From positions 124,001 to 188,000 of the forward strand of contig NZ_PIRQ01000001.1 of assembly GCF_003048535.1 (NCBI RefSeq): a stretch of DNA of 64,000 nucleotides, written 5' to 3'. Both the position numbers and the translations under genes were made by a program. The notes under the pieces are model-generated. The model was given only the letters and a program-made list of their open reading frames with translations. It made no database searches and had not been told where the DNA came from. This DNA is from Campylobacter concisus (GTDB lineage Bacteria > Campylobacterota > Campylobacteria > Campylobacterales > Campylobacteraceae). Positions 47,283 to 58,702 of this stretch are shown piece after piece (the stretch's first letter is position 1; the number at the start of each line of letters is the position of its first letter).

Positions 47283-47959
47283 TAGAGATTAAAAATTTAA
47301 ACGTTTTTTATAAGGATAAGAAGCTTTTGTATGAGCTTGATTTTAGTATGAGTGAGGATAAATTTATAGGTATCACGGGTGCAAGTGGCAGTGGCAAATC
47401 GCTCTTTGCAAAGAGCCTAATAAGGCTATTTGACGATGATTTTAGAGTGAGGGCAGATAAATTTAGCATTTATAAAAAAGATATCTTAAAACTTAGCCAA
47501 AATGAGCTAAAAGAGCACCGAAGAAAGGTTGCCGCACTAGTTTTTCAAAACTCTATCGCTAGCCTTCATCCACTCTTAAACGTGGGTGATCACTTTAACG
47601 CCTATCTAAATGGCGATAATAAGGCAAATAAAGAGCTTGCGTTTAGCTATTTTAAGGAGTTTGGTTTAAATAACGCAAATCTCATCTGGCACAAATACTC
47701 ATACGAGCTAAGTGGCGGTGAGGCGAGCCGTGTGCAGATCGCTCTTGCACTTTGCCTGAAGCCAAAAATTTTAGTCTGCGACGAGATAACAAGCGGGCTT
47801 GATAGCATTAGCGCTAGTCATGTGGCGGGTATCTTAGAGAGCCTAAAGGGCAAGATGAGCGTCATCTTTATCTCGCACGATGAGGCGCTAACGAACTATC
47901 TTAGTGATGAAATTTGGCAGATGAGAGATGGGCGGCTAAATTTAAAGGAAAATGCGTGA
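47279..47959 (+). CDS. nikW: ABC importer ATP-binding protein 1
   Basis: 226 aa from ATG 47279 (ATGA overlap with permease 2); an earlier in-frame start adds 32 unrelated residues and is rejected. Walker A GASGSGKS (about 38-45), signature LSGGEASR, Walker B ILVCDEITSG. Shorter than OppD: the C-terminal oligopeptide extension is absent. Confidence 0.82.
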   Translation: MIEIKNLNVFYKDKKLLYELDFSMSEDKFIGITGASGSGKSLFAKSLIRLFDDDFRVRADKFSIYKKDILKLSQNELKEHRRKVAALVFQNSIASLHPLLNVGDHFNAYLNGDNKANKELAFSYFKEFGLNNANLIWHKYSYELSGGEASRVQIALALCLKPKILVCDEITSGLDSISASHVAGILESLKGKMSVIFISHDEALTNYLSDEIWQMRDGRLNLKENA

Positions 47960-48705
47960 AAATAAGGCTTGAAAACGTCTCAAAAAGTTTAAGTTTTAAG
48001 GAGCATTTTAACGCTAGAGCTGAAGTGCTGCACCTTTTAGAGGGGATAAATTTTGAGCTTGATGATGGCGAAAATTTAGCCATTTTAGGTCAAAGTGGCA
48101 GTGGCAAAAGCACGCTTGCAAAGCTCATATCATTTAGCGAGCCAAAAAGTGGGGGCAAAATTTATATAAATAATGAAGAGATCACGGACAAAAATGAGCT
48201 CAAAAAAGATATCAGATATATCTTGCAAAACCAAAAACAGGCCCTAAATCCAGCGCTAAAAGTAAAAACCGCGATCGCTCACGTGAGGTCGTATCTTAAG
48301 CTTAGCTTTAGCGAAAATGAGCTTAAAGAGCTTCTGACAAATTTAAATTTAAAAGATGAAATTTTAGAAAAATACCCATCTCAGCTAAGTGGCGGTGAGG
48401 CGACGAGGGTCGGGATACTGCTAGCGCTTCTTTCAAAACCTAAAATCCTAATCTGCGACGAGATAACAAGCGGGCTTGATAACGAGACAAAGCAAAAGAT
48501 CATAAATTTGCTTTTAAGCTTAGATGAAAAGATTAGCATGATTTTCATAACGCACGATATTTTAAGTGCGATGAAGATAGCGCAAAAGGTGCTAATAATC
48601 GAATCTGGCAAGCAAGTGGCTTTTGGTAAATTTGAAGATCTTGCAAGCCAAAATGTCCTTAAAAAATACCTTGACGCGGCTAAATTTTATGATGACAAAC
48701 TTTGA
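47956..48705 (+). CDS. nikV: ABC importer ATP-binding protein 2
   Basis: 249 aa from GTG 47956, overlapping the preceding stop (GTGA). Walker A GQSGSGKS, signature LSGGEATR, Walker B ILICDEITSG, H-loop ITHDIL. It pairs with the first ATPase to drive the permeases. Confidence 0.82.
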   Translation: MKIRLENVSKSLSFKEHFNARAEVLHLLEGINFELDDGENLAILGQSGSGKSTLAKLISFSEPKSGGKIYINNEEITDKNELKKDIRYILQNQKQALNPALKVKTAIAHVRSYLKLSFSENELKELLTNLNLKDEILEKYPSQLSGGEATRVGILLALLSKPKILICDEITSGLDNETKQKIINLLLSLDEKISMIFITHDILSAMKIAQKVLIIESGKQVAFGKFEDLASQNVLKKYLDAAKFYDDKL

Positions 48706-48731
48706 TATAATGCAAGCAAAAAAGGTCAAAT

Positions 48732-49805
48732 TTGCTAGTTCATATCTGCTGCTCGGTCGATAGCCACTACTTTTTACAGCGCCTACGAAAAGACTATCCA
48801 AATGAGCGAATAGTAGGCTATTTTTACGATCCAAACATACATCCATATAGCGAATTTTTACTGCGTTTTGAGGACGTGAAGCGAAGCTGCGAGAAGCTTG
48901 GCATCAAGCTAATATGTGGCGAATACGACTACGAAGCGTGGCTTGGCGGCACAAAGGGGCTTGAAGATGAGCCAGAAAAGGGCAAAAGGTGCGAATACTG
49001 CTTTGATTTTCGTATGAAAGACTCTGCTAAAAAGGCGCTTGAGCTAGGACTTAGTAAGATCACGACGACGCTTTTGATGAGCCCGAAAAAGGACTTTTCT
49101 CAGCTTAAAAAGGCTCTTGATGAGGCGGTAGCTGACTCAAATTTAGAGGCGGTTGCGGTTGATTATAGAAAAAATGGCGGCACAAGCGAGCAGTTTATCC
49201 TAGCTAAAAAAGACAAGCTCTATCATCAAAACTACTGCGGCTGCGTCTTTGCACTAAAAAAACAGCGCGACTCGCAAAATTTGCCCCAAAGTGAGCTAAT
49301 GAGCGAGCTACACGCAAGGGCGCTTTATGGCAGCATAGAAGCTAGGCTTGAGCTTTATAAAAAGGTGCGCGAGTGCGAGGCGAGAGGTGAGAAATTTCAC
49401 CTTTTTAGAAGGCGATTTTTAAACTACAGGCTTTTGCGCGCTAGTGTGAAATTTCAAAATGCTGTGATACCAAGCTACTTTGTGCTCTATTCTGGCTTTA
49501 AAAGAGAAAATTTGAAGCTAAATGTAGAAAATTCTTGTGAGATGGACGATGAGCTAAAAGAGGGTGCAATCTTTATGAGTATAGATCGCTTTAATAAATT
49601 TACAAATAGCAAATTTAAAAGCGTTGATGAGCTTTGCAAAAGGCCGCTTGAGCTTGATGATGAGCTAAAATTTCGCCGTGATATAAGCGGAGAATTTTCG
49701 CAAAATCCTATCATCGTCTTAGACGAGGTCAAAAAGGGTGGCTACGAAATTTACTCAAAGGCTGTTTTTTATAATGACAGCGAAGAAATTTTGGTTTTAG
49801 ACTAA
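48732..49805 (+). CDS. queH: Epoxyqueuosine reductase QueH
   Basis: Last step of queuosine synthesis, the non-cobalamin alternative to QueG. 357 aa from TTG 48732. The DUF208 core has the vicinal cysteines HICCSVD (6-7), FYDPNIHPYSEF, RCEYCFDFRM and NYCGC, which bind the Fe-S cluster. About 160 C-terminal residues beyond the core (after about 195) are usual for Campylobacter forms. With queD and queE at 20-22 kb it shows an active queuosine pathway. Confidence 0.9.
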   Translation: MLVHICCSVDSHYFLQRLRKDYPNERIVGYFYDPNIHPYSEFLLRFEDVKRSCEKLGIKLICGEYDYEAWLGGTKGLEDEPEKGKRCEYCFDFRMKDSAKKALELGLSKITTTLLMSPKKDFSQLKKALDEAVADSNLEAVAVDYRKNGGTSEQFILAKKDKLYHQNYCGCVFALKKQRDSQNLPQSELMSELHARALYGSIEARLELYKKVRECEARGEKFHLFRRRFLNYRLLRASVKFQNAVIPSYFVLYSGFKRENLKLNVENSCEMDDELKEGAIFMSIDRFNKFTNSKFKSVDELCKRPLELDDELKFRRDISGEFSQNPIIVLDEVKKGGYEIYSKAVFYNDSEEILVLD

Positions 49806-49843
49806 AAGGCGAGTTTATAAAATTTATCTTAAAGCAGTAAATT

Positions 49844-49870
49844 AAATTTTTGCCACATAAGGCGAAATTT
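49844..49870 (+). terminator. Weak terminator-like hairpin after queH
   Basis: AAATTTTTGCC and GGCGAAATTT pair with a wobble and one mismatch over ACATAA. Only a short T-run follows later (GATTTTT). Confidence 0.3.
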
Positions 49871-49918
49871 AGAGATTTTTAAAAGAGGCTAATAATTTTT
49901 TTCTTAGTATAAATTTGT

Positions 49919-49924
49919 TACAAT
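49919..49924 (+). promoter_or_regulatory. Probable extended -10 box of the fabZ operon
   Basis: TTTGTTACAAT, 31 bases before the GTG start of fabZ, preceded by an A/T-rich stretch with TTTTTTTCTTAG. Confidence 0.55.
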
Positions 49925-49955
49925 CGCCACAAATTTACATTACTAAGGCTAAAAC

Positions 49956-50402
49956 GTGATAGACGTCGTAGAAATTCAAAAGATTCTTCCACATAGATTC
50001 CCATTTTTACTTATAGATAGAGTTATTGAGCTAGAGCCAGCTAAGAATATCGTGGCTTATAAAAATGTAACCATTGGCGAGCCGATATTTCAGGGACACT
50101 TCCCAGGTCACCCGATCTATCCTGGCGTAATGATCATTGAAGGCATGGCGCAAGCTGGCGGCGTGCTAGCATTTAAAAGTATGAGCGACGAGCATCAAGC
50201 TGGTATTGAAAATAAAGTAGTCTATTTTATGAGCATAGACGGAGCAAAATTTCGCCATCCGGTCCGTCCTGGAGATAGACTAGAGTATAGACTAAATGTG
50301 CTAAAACACAAGGGAAATATCTGGGTGCTTGAAGGCAAGGCATACGTAGATGACGCACTTTGCGCTGAGGCTGAACTAAAAGCGATGATAGTCGATAAAT
50401 AG
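49956..50402 (+). CDS. fabZ: 3-hydroxyacyl-ACP dehydratase FabZ
   Basis: Fatty-acid elongation. 148 aa from GTG 49956. [14 protein letters not shown] (10-23), the catalytic His in [20 protein letters not shown] (about 49-68) with the acid Glu in it, and [12 protein letters not shown]. Next to lpxA: both compete for 3-hydroxymyristoyl-ACP, a frequent pairing. Confidence 0.96.
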   Translation: MIDVVEIQKILPHRFPFLLIDRVIELEPAKNIVAYKNVTIGEPIFQGHFPGHPIYPGVMIIEGMAQAGGVLAFKSMSDEHQAGIENKVVYFMSIDGAKFRHPVRPGDRLEYRLNVLKHKGNIWVLEGKAYVDDALCAEAELKAMIVDK

Positions 50403-50423
50403 GCTTTAAGAAAAAGAGAGACA

Positions 50424-51212
50424 ATGAAAAATATCCACCAAACAGCCGTTATAGAAGATGGAGCAATCATTGGAGATGATGCAAATATCGAGGCTTATGC
50501 ATTTGTAAGTAAAGATGCGGTCCTTGGCAATAACGTCACGATAAAGCAAGGCGCAAGGGTGCTTGGCAAGACTAAGATCGGCGATAACTCTCGTGTATTT
50601 AGCTATGCGATCGTGGGCGATATCCCGCAAGATATCAGCTATAAAGATGAGATTGATACCGGCGTTATTATCGGAGAGCACGCAACTATACGTGAGTTTT
50701 GCACGATAAACTCAGGCACGCACAAGGGCGATGGCATAACAAGGATCGGAGATAATGCCTTTATCATGGCATATTCTCATATTGCACACGACTGCATAAT
50801 AGGCAACAACGTCATTTTAGCAAATAACGCAACTCTAGCAGGTCACGTCGAGCTTGGTGATTATGCTGTTGTGGGCGGTCTTACACCTATTCATCAGTTT
50901 GTTAGAGTGGGTGAGAGCTGCATGATAGCAGGTGCAAGCGCGCTAAGCCAAGATGTAGTGCCATTTTGCCTAGCTGAGGGCAACAGAGCATATATAAGAA
51001 GCTTAAATTTAGTCGGCATTAGGCGTAGATTTGACAAAGAGCAGGTTGAAGAGCTTGTTCGCGCTTATAAATTTTTGTTTAATCAAGGTATAAGCTTAAA
51101 AGATCAAGCAAATGAGCTGATCGCAAAAACCAGCGACGAAAACGTAAAGAAAATGTGTAAATTTATATTAGAAACGACAAGAGGAATTCCGCTTGCAAAA
51201 GGAAGAGATTAA
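50424..51212 (+). CDS. lpxA: UDP-N-acetylglucosamine acyltransferase LpxA
   Basis: First step of lipid A. 262 aa, the family's usual length. Left-handed beta-helix hexapeptide repeats fill about 5-185 ([19 protein letters not shown] and on). The catalytic His lies near AYSHIAHDC (about 113-121), and the helical C-terminus has [18 protein letters not shown]. Confidence 0.96.
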   Translation: MKNIHQTAVIEDGAIIGDDANIEAYAFVSKDAVLGNNVTIKQGARVLGKTKIGDNSRVFSYAIVGDIPQDISYKDEIDTGVIIGEHATIREFCTINSGTHKGDGITRIGDNAFIMAYSHIAHDCIIGNNVILANNATLAGHVELGDYAVVGGLTPIHQFVRVGESCMIAGASALSQDVVPFCLAEGNRAYIRSLNLVGIRRRFDKEQVEELVRAYKFLFNQGISLKDQANELIAKTSDENVKKMCKFILETTRGIPLAKGRD

Positions 51213-52444
51213 TGGCTAGAAAGTGTAATTTTTGTGGAGAGGCAGAGTCTGCCGAGAGAAGATTACTCGCTGATATCGAAGGAAATGCCTATATATGCGA
51301 GTACTGCATAGCAGCCGCATACGATATGATACATGGAGATACTAGCGTAGAAGAGAGTAAAAATGACGAAACGATAGAGTATCAAAAGCTCACACCAAAG
51401 GAGCTAAAAGCGGTACTTGATAACTATGTGATCGGTCAAGATAGAGCTAAAAAGGTCTTTAGCGTCGGCGTATATAACCACTATAAGAGAATTTTTAAAC
51501 AAAGCGACATTAAAGACGATACTGAAATTTCAAAATCAAACATCTTACTTGTTGGCCCAACTGGAAGCGGCAAGACATTGATGGCTCAGACTTTGGCAAG
51601 ATTTCTTGATGTGCCTATCGCGATTTGCGACGCGACAAGCCTAACTGAGGCTGGATATGTCGGCGAGGATGTTGAAAATATCCTAACAAGGCTTTTACAA
51701 GCTGCAAATGGTGACGTGAAAAAGGCGGAGCAGGGCATTGTCTTTGTAGATGAGATAGATAAGATCGCTAGAATGAGTGAAAATAGAAGCATCACAAGAG
51801 ACGTTTCGGGTGAAGGTGTGCAGCAAGCGCTTTTAAAGATCATTGAAGGTAGTGTCGTAAATATCCCACCAAAAGGCGGCAGAAAACATCCAAACCAAGA
51901 CTTCATCCAGATAGATACGACAAATATCTTATTTGTTTGTGGCGGTGCATTTGACGGACTTCTTGATATCATCGAGAGAAGAGTTGGTAAAAACGTACTT
52001 GGATTTAACCAAGAAAAACGTGGCAAAAATGAAAAAGAAAATTTACTAAGCCTACTTGAGCCAGACGATCTAGTAAGATATGGCCTCATTCCAGAGCTTA
52101 TTGGTAGACTTCACGTAGTAGCTACTTTGAACGAGATAACAAAAGAAGATATGGTTAAAATTTTAACCGAGCCAAAAAATGCGATATTAAAACAATACCA
52201 AAAGCTTTGTGCGATTGATGGTGCTACACTTAAATTTGATGATGAAGCACTTGAAGAGATAGCAAGTCTGGCTATCGAGAGAAAGACCGGAGCAAGAGGG
52301 CTTAGAAGCATAATGGAAGAGCTTATGACGGACATAATGTATGAGCTGCCAGAGTTAAAAGAGTATGATATTGTTATCTCAAAAGAGACTGTAAAAGATA
52401 AGGCAAAGCCAATTTTAATAAAGCACGATAAGAAAATAGCGTAA
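51212..52444 (+). CDS. clpX: ATP-dependent protease ATPase subunit ClpX
   Basis: 410 aa AAA+ unfoldase for ClpP. N-terminal zinc domain CNFCGEAES with a second pair in YICEYC. Walker A GPTGSGKT (about 114-121), Walker [13 protein letters not shown], pore-loop region AGYVGEDVE and sensor-2 [12 protein letters not shown]. The start overlaps the lpxA stop base. Confidence 0.97.
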   Translation: MARKCNFCGEAESAERRLLADIEGNAYICEYCIAAAYDMIHGDTSVEESKNDETIEYQKLTPKELKAVLDNYVIGQDRAKKVFSVGVYNHYKRIFKQSDIKDDTEISKSNILLVGPTGSGKTLMAQTLARFLDVPIAICDATSLTEAGYVGEDVENILTRLLQAANGDVKKAEQGIVFVDEIDKIARMSENRSITRDVSGEGVQQALLKIIEGSVVNIPPKGGRKHPNQDFIQIDTTNILFVCGGAFDGLLDIIERRVGKNVLGFNQEKRGKNEKENLLSLLEPDDLVRYGLIPELIGRLHVVATLNEITKEDMVKILTEPKNAILKQYQKLCAIDGATLKFDDEALEEIASLAIERKTGARGLRSIMEELMTDIMYELPELKEYDIVISKETVKDKAKPILIKHDKKIA

Positions 52445-52453
52445 AGGAAATAG

Positions 52454-53491
52454 ATGTTTTTAGATCAGGTTATAGGTTTTTTCTCAAGTGATATGGGCAT
52501 AGATCTCGGTACGGCGAATACACTTGTTTTGGTAAAAGATAAAGGCATAATAATAAATGAACCTTCTGTTGTTGCAGTAAGGCGTGAGAAATATGGCAAA
52601 CAAAAAATTTTAGCGGTTGGACATGCCGCAAAAGAGATGGTAGGAAAAACTCCAGGCGATATAGAAGCGATAAGGCCAATGAGAGATGGCGTTATTGCGG
52701 ATTTTGATATGACTGAGCGTATGATACGCTATTTTATAGAAAAGACTCATAAAAGAAAAAGCTTTTTACGCCCAAGGATCATCATCTCAGTTCCTTATGG
52801 ACTTACTCAGGTCGAAAGAAAGGCCGTTAGAGAGAGTGCCTTAAGTGCTGGAGCAAGAGAGGTGTTTTTGATCGAAGAGCCTATGGCAGCAGCGATTGGC
52901 GCAAATTTACCAGTTCGTGAGCCACAAGGTAATCTAGTAGTTGATATCGGTGGTGGTACGACTGAGATTGGTGTCGTCTCACTTGGCGGTCTAGTCATCT
53001 CAAAATCAATCCGCACAGCTGGCGATAAGATTGATATTAGTATTGTTAATTACATAAAAGAGAAATATAACCTACTAATAGGTGAGAGAACAGGCGAGGA
53101 GATAAAGATCGCCGTAGGTTCTGCTGTACAGCTTGAAAAAGAGCTAAGCGTAGTGGTAAAAGGTCGCGACCAGGTAAGTGGTCTTTTAAGTAGAGTCGAG
53201 CTAACAAGCGAAGATGTAAGAGAGGCGATGAGAGAGCCACTAAAAGAGATCGCAGATGCACTTAAAACTGTGCTTGAGATGATGCCACCTGATCTTGCGG
53301 GCGATATCGTGGAGACTGGTATCGTACTAACTGGTGGTGGAGCTCTTATTAGAGGACTTGATAAATTTTTATCTGATATCGTTAAACTTCCAGTTTTTGT
53401 AGCAGATGAGCCACTTCTAGCGGTTGCTAGAGGAACGGGCAAGGCACTTGAAGAGATTGGGCTTTTACAACAGCTGACAAATGAAGAGTAA
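52454..53491 (+). CDS. mreB: Rod-shape actin homologue MreB
   Basis: 345 aa. Actin-fold motifs: MGIDLGTANTLVLVK (14-28), EEPMAAAIGANLPV, VVDIGGGTTEIGVVS and GIVLTGGGALIRGLD. Guides cell-wall growth at the inner membrane; mreC follows with overlap. Confidence 0.97.
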   Translation: MFLDQVIGFFSSDMGIDLGTANTLVLVKDKGIIINEPSVVAVRREKYGKQKILAVGHAAKEMVGKTPGDIEAIRPMRDGVIADFDMTERMIRYFIEKTHKRKSFLRPRIIISVPYGLTQVERKAVRESALSAGAREVFLIEEPMAAAIGANLPVREPQGNLVVDIGGGTTEIGVVSLGGLVISKSIRTAGDKIDISIVNYIKEKYNLLIGERTGEEIKIAVGSAVQLEKELSVVVKGRDQVSGLLSRVELTSEDVREAMREPLKEIADALKTVLEMMPPDLAGDIVETGIVLTGGGALIRGLDKFLSDIVKLPVFVADEPLLAVARGTGKALEEIGLLQQLTNEE

Positions 53492-54236
53492 GATTGTTCT
53501 TTTTGTTTTTATAGCATTGCTTGCTATGGCCTCAGTTTTCAAGGGAGAAATTTTAAGTAATCTTTCTATCTGGTTTAGTAACTATGCTACAAATTCATAC
53601 GACAATTTTGCTAAAAGCGTGAAAGACTATATAAACGAATATTTTAGGCAGGCTAGCGAGATAGAAAAGCTAAGAGCGCAAAACGAAGAGCTAGAGCACT
53701 CAGCCATGCTTCTTTCTACTTTTGCAAACGAGCTAAATCAAATTTTAAAAGATAAAAACTCAACTGCCTACGCCCCAGCTGTAAAGCTTGTAAAAGGGCT
53801 TAGCTACGTGCATATTGGGGATTATAATAAAATTTGGATAAGCGAGTTTGAAGGATACGACCCAAATAAAATTTATGGGCTCATCTATCAAGGAAATAGC
53901 GCTGGTATCGTTATCGCAAAAGACGGCAAGCCGCTAGCTTACTTGCAAAATGACCCAAAAAGTATCTTTGCAGTTTATATAGGAAATGACAAAATTCCAG
54001 GAGTCGCGCATGGAAATCAAGGCCAAATAATGGTGAAATTTATCCCACAATGGCTCAGTCCAAAAGAGGGCGATGAGGTCTTTACGAGTGGACTTGATGG
54101 GATATTTTTTAGTGGGGTGCCAGTAGGGCGCGTGAGTAAAATTTTAAAAGAGAGCTCCTATCAAAGCGTGATAGTTGAGCCTTATGCAAAACTAAACATA
54201 CCAAACTATCTATACGTTGTAACAAAGGAAAAATAA
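53481..54236 (+). CDS. mreC: Rod-shape protein MreC
   Basis: 251 aa, overlapping mreB by 11 bases. N-terminal membrane helix (about 3-20), a coiled coil ([20 protein letters not shown]) and a periplasmic beta domain ([37 protein letters not shown]). No mreD is seen nearby. Confidence 0.94.
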   Translation: MKSKIVLFVFIALLAMASVFKGEILSNLSIWFSNYATNSYDNFAKSVKDYINEYFRQASEIEKLRAQNEELEHSAMLLSTFANELNQILKDKNSTAYAPAVKLVKGLSYVHIGDYNKIWISEFEGYDPNKIYGLIYQGNSAGIVIAKDGKPLAYLQNDPKSIFAVYIGNDKIPGVAHGNQGQIMVKFIPQWLSPKEGDEVFTSGLDGIFFSGVPVGRVSKILKESSYQSVIVEPYAKLNIPNYLYVVTKEK

Positions 54237-57200
54237 TGCCAAAAAGAACAGATATAAATACTATTTTGCTAATCGGCTCAGGCCCTATCGTCATCGGTCA
54301 GGCCTGCGAATTTGACTACTCAGGCACGCAAGCAGCCAAGACACTAAAAGAGCTTGGATACCGCGTAGTGCTTATCAACTCAAACCCAGCCACCATCATG
54401 ACTGACCCAAATTTTGCCGATGCAACGTATATTGAGCCTATCACAAAAGATAGCATTTTAAAGATCATCGAAAAAGAAAATATTGATGCCATCTTGCCAA
54501 CTATGGGCGGACAAGTGGCATTAAATGCAGCCATGGAGGTTTTTGAGAGCGGTCTTTTAAAGGATGTGAAATTTCTTGGTGCAAACCCAGAAGCGATAAA
54601 AAAGGGCGAAGATAGACAAATTTTTAAAGCGACTATGCAAAAGATCGGCATGGATCTGCCTGAGAGTAGATATGCTTATAACATGGACGACGCGCTAAAT
54701 GCAGCAAATGAGATAGGCTTTCCGCTCATCATAAGAGCTAGCTACACGCTTGGTGGCGCAGGAAGTGGCGTGGCTTATAATATGGACGAGTTTAAAGAGC
54801 TAGCCAACACCGGCCTTGACGCAAGCCCGATACATGAAATTTTGATAGAAGAGAGCTTGCTTGGCTGGAAAGAGTACGAGATGGAGGTCATTAGAGATAG
54901 AAACGATAACTGCATCATCGTCTGCTCGATCGAAAATTTTGACCCAATGGGCGTTCATACAGGTGATAGCATCACGGTCGCACCAGCACTCACACTCACA
55001 GATAAAGAGTATCAGGCTATGAGAGACGCTAGCTTTGCCATACTTCGTGAGATCGGCGTTGATACGGGTGGCAGCAACGTGCAGTTTGCCATAGATCCAA
55101 AAGCTGGCCGTATGATCGTTATCGAGATGAACCCACGCGTTAGTCGAAGCTCAGCCCTTGCAAGTAAAGCTACTGGCTACCCGATCGCAAAGGTCGCAAC
55201 ACTGCTTGCAGTTGGTTTTAGTCTAGATGAGATCAAAAACGACATCACAGGCACGCCTGCTAGCTTTGAGCCGGTGATTGACTATATAGTGACAAAAATT
55301 CCACGTTTTACATTTGAGAAATTTCCAGGATCAAACCCATATTTAGGCACTGCGATGAAGTCAGTTGGCGAGGTTATGGCGATAGGTAGGACATTTAAAG
55401 AGAGTATTCAAAAGGCGCTTTGTAGTCTAGAGCGCGATCTTTGCGGATTTAACAGTCTTGGTTTAGAGAAAAACGCTTTGATTTATGGCATCAGAAATGC
55501 AAATGAGAGAAGAATTTTATATCTAGCACAAGCCTTTAGAGACGGCTTTAGCGTGGCTGAGGTACATGAGTTTAGTAAGATCGATCCTTGGTTTTTAGAG
55601 CAAATTTATGAGATAGTTAAATTTGAAGATAAGATCGACATGGATATCTTAAACAACGAAGAGCTACTTCGAGAGGCCAAAAGCATGGGCTTTTCAGACA
55701 AGATGATAGCTGTGCTTATAAATGAAAAAGACGATCTTGAGCTTAGCCAAAATGATATCTATTTTGCTAGGCAGAAGCTTGGTATCGAGCTTGAATACAA
55801 CGAGGTCGATACTTGCGCGGGCGAATTTAAGGCGCTAACGCCGTATCTTTACTCAACCACAAATATCACTAAAATTCCTAAAAAAGAGCCTGTAAAAGAC
55901 GCTAAAAAAGTGATGATAATAGGCGGCGGTCCAAACAGGATCGGTCAGGGCATAGAGTTTGACTACTGCTGCGTGCATGCAAGCTACGCCCTAAGAGACC
56001 TTGGCATAAAAACAATAATGTATAACTGCAACCCAGAAACCGTCTCAACCGACTACGACACGAGCGATATTTTGTATTTTGAGCCGATTGATTTTGAGCA
56101 TGTTAGATCAGTCATCGAGCGTGAAAAGCCAGACGGCGTGATCGTGCATTTTGGCGGTCAAACTCCGCTTAAATTTGCAAAACGCTTAAGCGTGATCGGT
56201 GCAAAGATCATCGGAACAACTGCAAGAGTGATCGATGTGGCCGAGGATAGAAAGAAATTTAGCGAATTTATAAATAAAATTGGCGTCCTTCAGCCTAAAA
56301 ACGACACCGCTACTAGCCTGGAGGAAGCCTTGCAAAAGGCCGTTACTATCGGCTATCCAGTGCTCGTTCGTCCAAGCTACGTTCTTGGCGGTAGGGCGAT
56401 GAGAAGGGTGCATAACGAGAGCGAGCTAAAAGAGTATATGAGTGAAGCGGTCAAAGTTAGCAATCACTCGCCAGTGCTACTTGATAAATTTTTACAAGAC
56501 GCAAAAGAGCTCGACGTAGATGCGATATGTGACGGCAAAGAGGTCTATATCGGCGCGATAATGGAGCACATCGAGGAGGCTGGAATTCACTCTGGCGACT
56601 CGGCTTGCATATTGCCACCGATGAGTTTAAGCGCAGAAATGATAAAAAAAGTGGAGAAACAAACCAGAGATATCGCGCTAAATTTAGGCGTTGTCGGACT
56701 TATGAATATCCAGTTTGCTATCTATGAAAACGAGCTTTATATGATCGAGGTAAATCCTCGCGCGAGCAGGACTGTGCCGTTTGTGAGCAAGGCTACTGGC
56801 GTGCCTATGGCAAAGGTGGCGACAAGAGTTATGTGGCAGGGAAATTTACATGAGGCGCTTAAATTTTATGATGATTACAGGGTTGTTTATGAGGACGGCG
56901 ACATCTTAAAACCTCGCGTAAGTTCGCATGTTTGCGTAAAAGAGTGCGTGCTGCCGTTTAACAAGCTAAGTGGCGCTGATCTCATTCTTGGTCCTGAGAT
57001 GAAGAGTACGGGTGAGGTCATGGGTATTAGCCATGATTTTGCAAGCTCATTTGCAAAGAGTCAGATCGCTGCGAACAATACTTTACCAAGCAAGGGTAGG
57101 GTCTTTTTAACGCTAGCTGATGCTGATAAATCTTACGCGCCAGACTTTGCAAGAGAACTAATAGCGCTTGGCTTTAGCATCATCGCAACTGGCGGTACAC

Positions 57201-57496
57201 ATAAAATTTTAAGTGAAGCTGGTGTTGAGGCTGAGTTTGTCTATAAGATAAGCGAGGGCAGACCAAACGTCGAAGATAGGCTCAAAAACGGCGATATCGC
57301 ACTTGTTATTAACACAAGCGATACAAAATCAAGCGTGGATGATGGTAAAAAGATCCGTCAAAACGTGCTTAGATTTAAAATTCCTTACTTTACAACGATC
57401 CGCGCAGCACTTGCTGCTGCTAAGTCGCTAAGCTCAGTACAAACCGGCAAAGCACTTGAGGTAAAAAGCTTGCAAGAGTATTTATCTAAAAAATAA
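54236..57496 (+). CDS. carB: Carbamoyl-phosphate synthase large subunit
   Basis: 1086 aa with the usual duplicated halves. Each half has an ATP-grasp unit (first [20 protein letters not shown], second [20 protein letters not shown]). The oligomerisation part lies at about 400-550, and the C-terminal MGS-like allosteric domain with [14 protein letters not shown] is at about 1000-1015. Makes carbamoyl phosphate for arginine and pyrimidines together with CarA. Confidence 0.97.
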   Translation: MPKRTDINTILLIGSGPIVIGQACEFDYSGTQAAKTLKELGYRVVLINSNPATIMTDPNFADATYIEPITKDSILKIIEKENIDAILPTMGGQVALNAAMEVFESGLLKDVKFLGANPEAIKKGEDRQIFKATMQKIGMDLPESRYAYNMDDALNAANEIGFPLIIRASYTLGGAGSGVAYNMDEFKELANTGLDASPIHEILIEESLLGWKEYEMEVIRDRNDNCIIVCSIENFDPMGVHTGDSITVAPALTLTDKEYQAMRDASFAILREIGVDTGGSNVQFAIDPKAGRMIVIEMNPRVSRSSALASKATGYPIAKVATLLAVGFSLDEIKNDITGTPASFEPVIDYIVTKIPRFTFEKFPGSNPYLGTAMKSVGEVMAIGRTFKESIQKALCSLERDLCGFNSLGLEKNALIYGIRNANERRILYLAQAFRDGFSVAEVHEFSKIDPWFLEQIYEIVKFEDKIDMDILNNEELLREAKSMGFSDKMIAVLINEKDDLELSQNDIYFARQKLGIELEYNEVDTCAGEFKALTPYLYSTTNITKIPKKEPVKDAKKVMIIGGGPNRIGQGIEFDYCCVHASYALRDLGIKTIMYNCNPETVSTDYDTSDILYFEPIDFEHVRSVIEREKPDGVIVHFGGQTPLKFAKRLSVIGAKIIGTTARVIDVAEDRKKFSEFINKIGVLQPKNDTATSLEEALQKAVTIGYPVLVRPSYVLGGRAMRRVHNESELKEYMSEAVKVSNHSPVLLDKFLQDAKELDVDAICDGKEVYIGAIMEHIEEAGIHSGDSACILPPMSLSAEMIKKVEKQTRDIALNLGVVGLMNIQFAIYENELYMIEVNPRASRTVPFVSKATGVPMAKVATRVMWQGNLHEALKFYDDYRVVYEDGDILKPRVSSHVCVKECVLPFNKLSGADLILGPEMKSTGEVMGISHDFASSFAKSQIAANNTLPSKGRVFLTLADADKSYAPDFARELIALGFSIIATGGTHKILSEAGVEAEFVYKISEGRPNVEDRLKNGDIALVINTSDTKSSVDDGKKIRQNVLRFKIPYFTTIRAALAAAKSLSSVQTGKALEVKSLQEYLSKK

Positions 57497-57507
57497 TAAA
57501 TTTAAGG

Positions 57508-57536
57508 CAGTTTAGCTTATAGCTAAACTGTTTTTT
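57508..57536 (+). terminator. Strong terminator after carB
   Basis: CAGTTTAGCT (57508-57517), loop TAT, AGCTAAACTG (57521-57530), then six T. A 10-bp perfect stem 11 bases after the carB stop. Confidence 0.9.
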
Positions 57537-57634
57537 GAAGTATTGCCGGAATCAGTAGATGTCTATGTATGGCATTTTGCTTTGAATTTTAGTCTAGCTT
57601 TCATCAATCTAGTAATATTAAAGCTTATGTTTAA

Positions 57635-57640
57635 TATAAT
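57635..57640 (+). promoter_or_regulatory. Probable -10 box of the 146-aa membrane protein gene
   Basis: TATAAT in TTTAATATAATCTC, 21 bases before the start and ahead of AAAGGAG. Confidence 0.6.
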
Positions 57641-57660
57641 CTCACTCAAAAGGAGAGATT

Positions 57661-58101
57661 ATGAAAATTTTAAATGCTTTTTTTACGGGTATTATATTTG
57701 TCCTTGCTCCTATTTTTACGCTATTTGTTGGAATTTACAACAACTACTTTTCTTACTATGGCATAAGCGAGTATTTTAATGTTATTTTTGTTGATAACGT
57801 GCCTTTCTTATGGCTTTTGCCCGTATTTTTTATATTTGGGTATTGCTTTTTTTACGCGCCTTTTAGAAAAATTTTTAGAGCCTTTTATTTAGTTTTGCTG
57901 ATAGTTTGTGCTTTTAGTTGGTATCCTGACTTTGGACGCACTTTAGGAGAGAATTATTTTATGAGCAAATCGCTATCTTTAGATATCTCATCAAATTTAG
58001 AAAATGAGCAAAAGACTGATGGAAAGATACTTTATGATGGACGAAGAGAAATTTATTTTTTAAGAAGCGATAATAATAAAGTCGTTAAAATTTCAAAGTA
58101 A
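57661..58101 (+). CDS. Membrane protein of unknown function
   Basis: 146 aa, with AAAGGAGAG before ATG 57661. Three hydrophobic segments (about 5-25, 44-62 and 72-88), then a soluble tail of about 55 residues (GRREIYFLRSDNNKVVKISK). No family recognised. It stands between the carB terminator and the DUF507-carA pair. Confidence 0.7.
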   Translation: MKILNAFFTGIIFVLAPIFTLFVGIYNNYFSYYGISEYFNVIFVDNVPFLWLLPVFFIFGYCFFYAPFRKIFRAFYLVLLIVCAFSWYPDFGRTLGENYFMSKSLSLDISSNLENEQKTDGKILYDGRREIYFLRSDNNKVVKISK

Positions 58102-58150
58102 AGTTTTACCTTTATTTAGTTAAAATGGCATAAAAATTTAAAGGTTTAAA

Positions 58151-58702
58151 ATGCGTTTAAAACTCCCACACGTTCCGTATATTTCACATAAAATAGCAAT
58201 AGATCTTCTAAATTGTGGTTTCGTAAGACTAAATAAAGGCATTGAGCCAATCGTAGCAAAAACAAGTGAAATTTTAACAGTCGATATTCAAAAAGAAAGA
58301 GCTTTAGATGAGCGAGTAAATGAGCTTTTGGAGAAAAATGAAGACGAGATGCAAACTATGCAAATTGACCGCAAAAATATGTTTTGGCTCGTTAAAAAGA
58401 AGCTCGCAGGTGAATTTGATGTAATTTTAACCCACGAAGATAGATTTAGTAATATCGCTCACAAAGTGCTTGAAACTATTTGGAAGAGCGGTCTTGTTGA
58501 CTATAATGTATCTGAAAATCGCGTAAAAAATGTGATTTATAACTCAATAGACGAGTACTTAAAAAGCTATGAGAAAATAGAAGATGATGTTTATGAAATG
58601 ATACAAAATTATAAACATAAGCTAATCCCAGGAACTGATGAATATGATCTTGTCTTTGAGCGTTTGTATCAAGATGAGCTTAAAAAAAGAGGCATGCTTT
58701 AA
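58151..58702 (+). CDS. DUF507 family protein
   Basis: 183 aa, soluble. The N-terminal MRLKLPHVPYISHKIAIDLL and the two repeated halves of about 80 residues, each with a helix ending in an L/V-rich segment, are typical of DUF507. It precedes carA with a one-base overlap, as in C. jejuni. Function not known. Confidence 0.85.
   Translation: MRLKLPHVPYISHKIAIDLLNCGFVRLNKGIEPIVAKTSEILTVDIQKERALDERVNELLEKNEDEMQTMQIDRKNMFWLVKKKLAGEFDVILTHEDRFSNIAHKVLETIWKSGLVDYNVSENRVKNVIYNSIDEYLKSYEKIEDDVYEMIQNYKHKLIPGTDEYDLVFERLYQDELKKRGML

Noticed and set aside
57543..57779. 78-aa frame after carB
   Set aside because: Low-complexity aromatic product, no ribosome binding site, and it overlaps the well-supported membrane protein gene at 57661.
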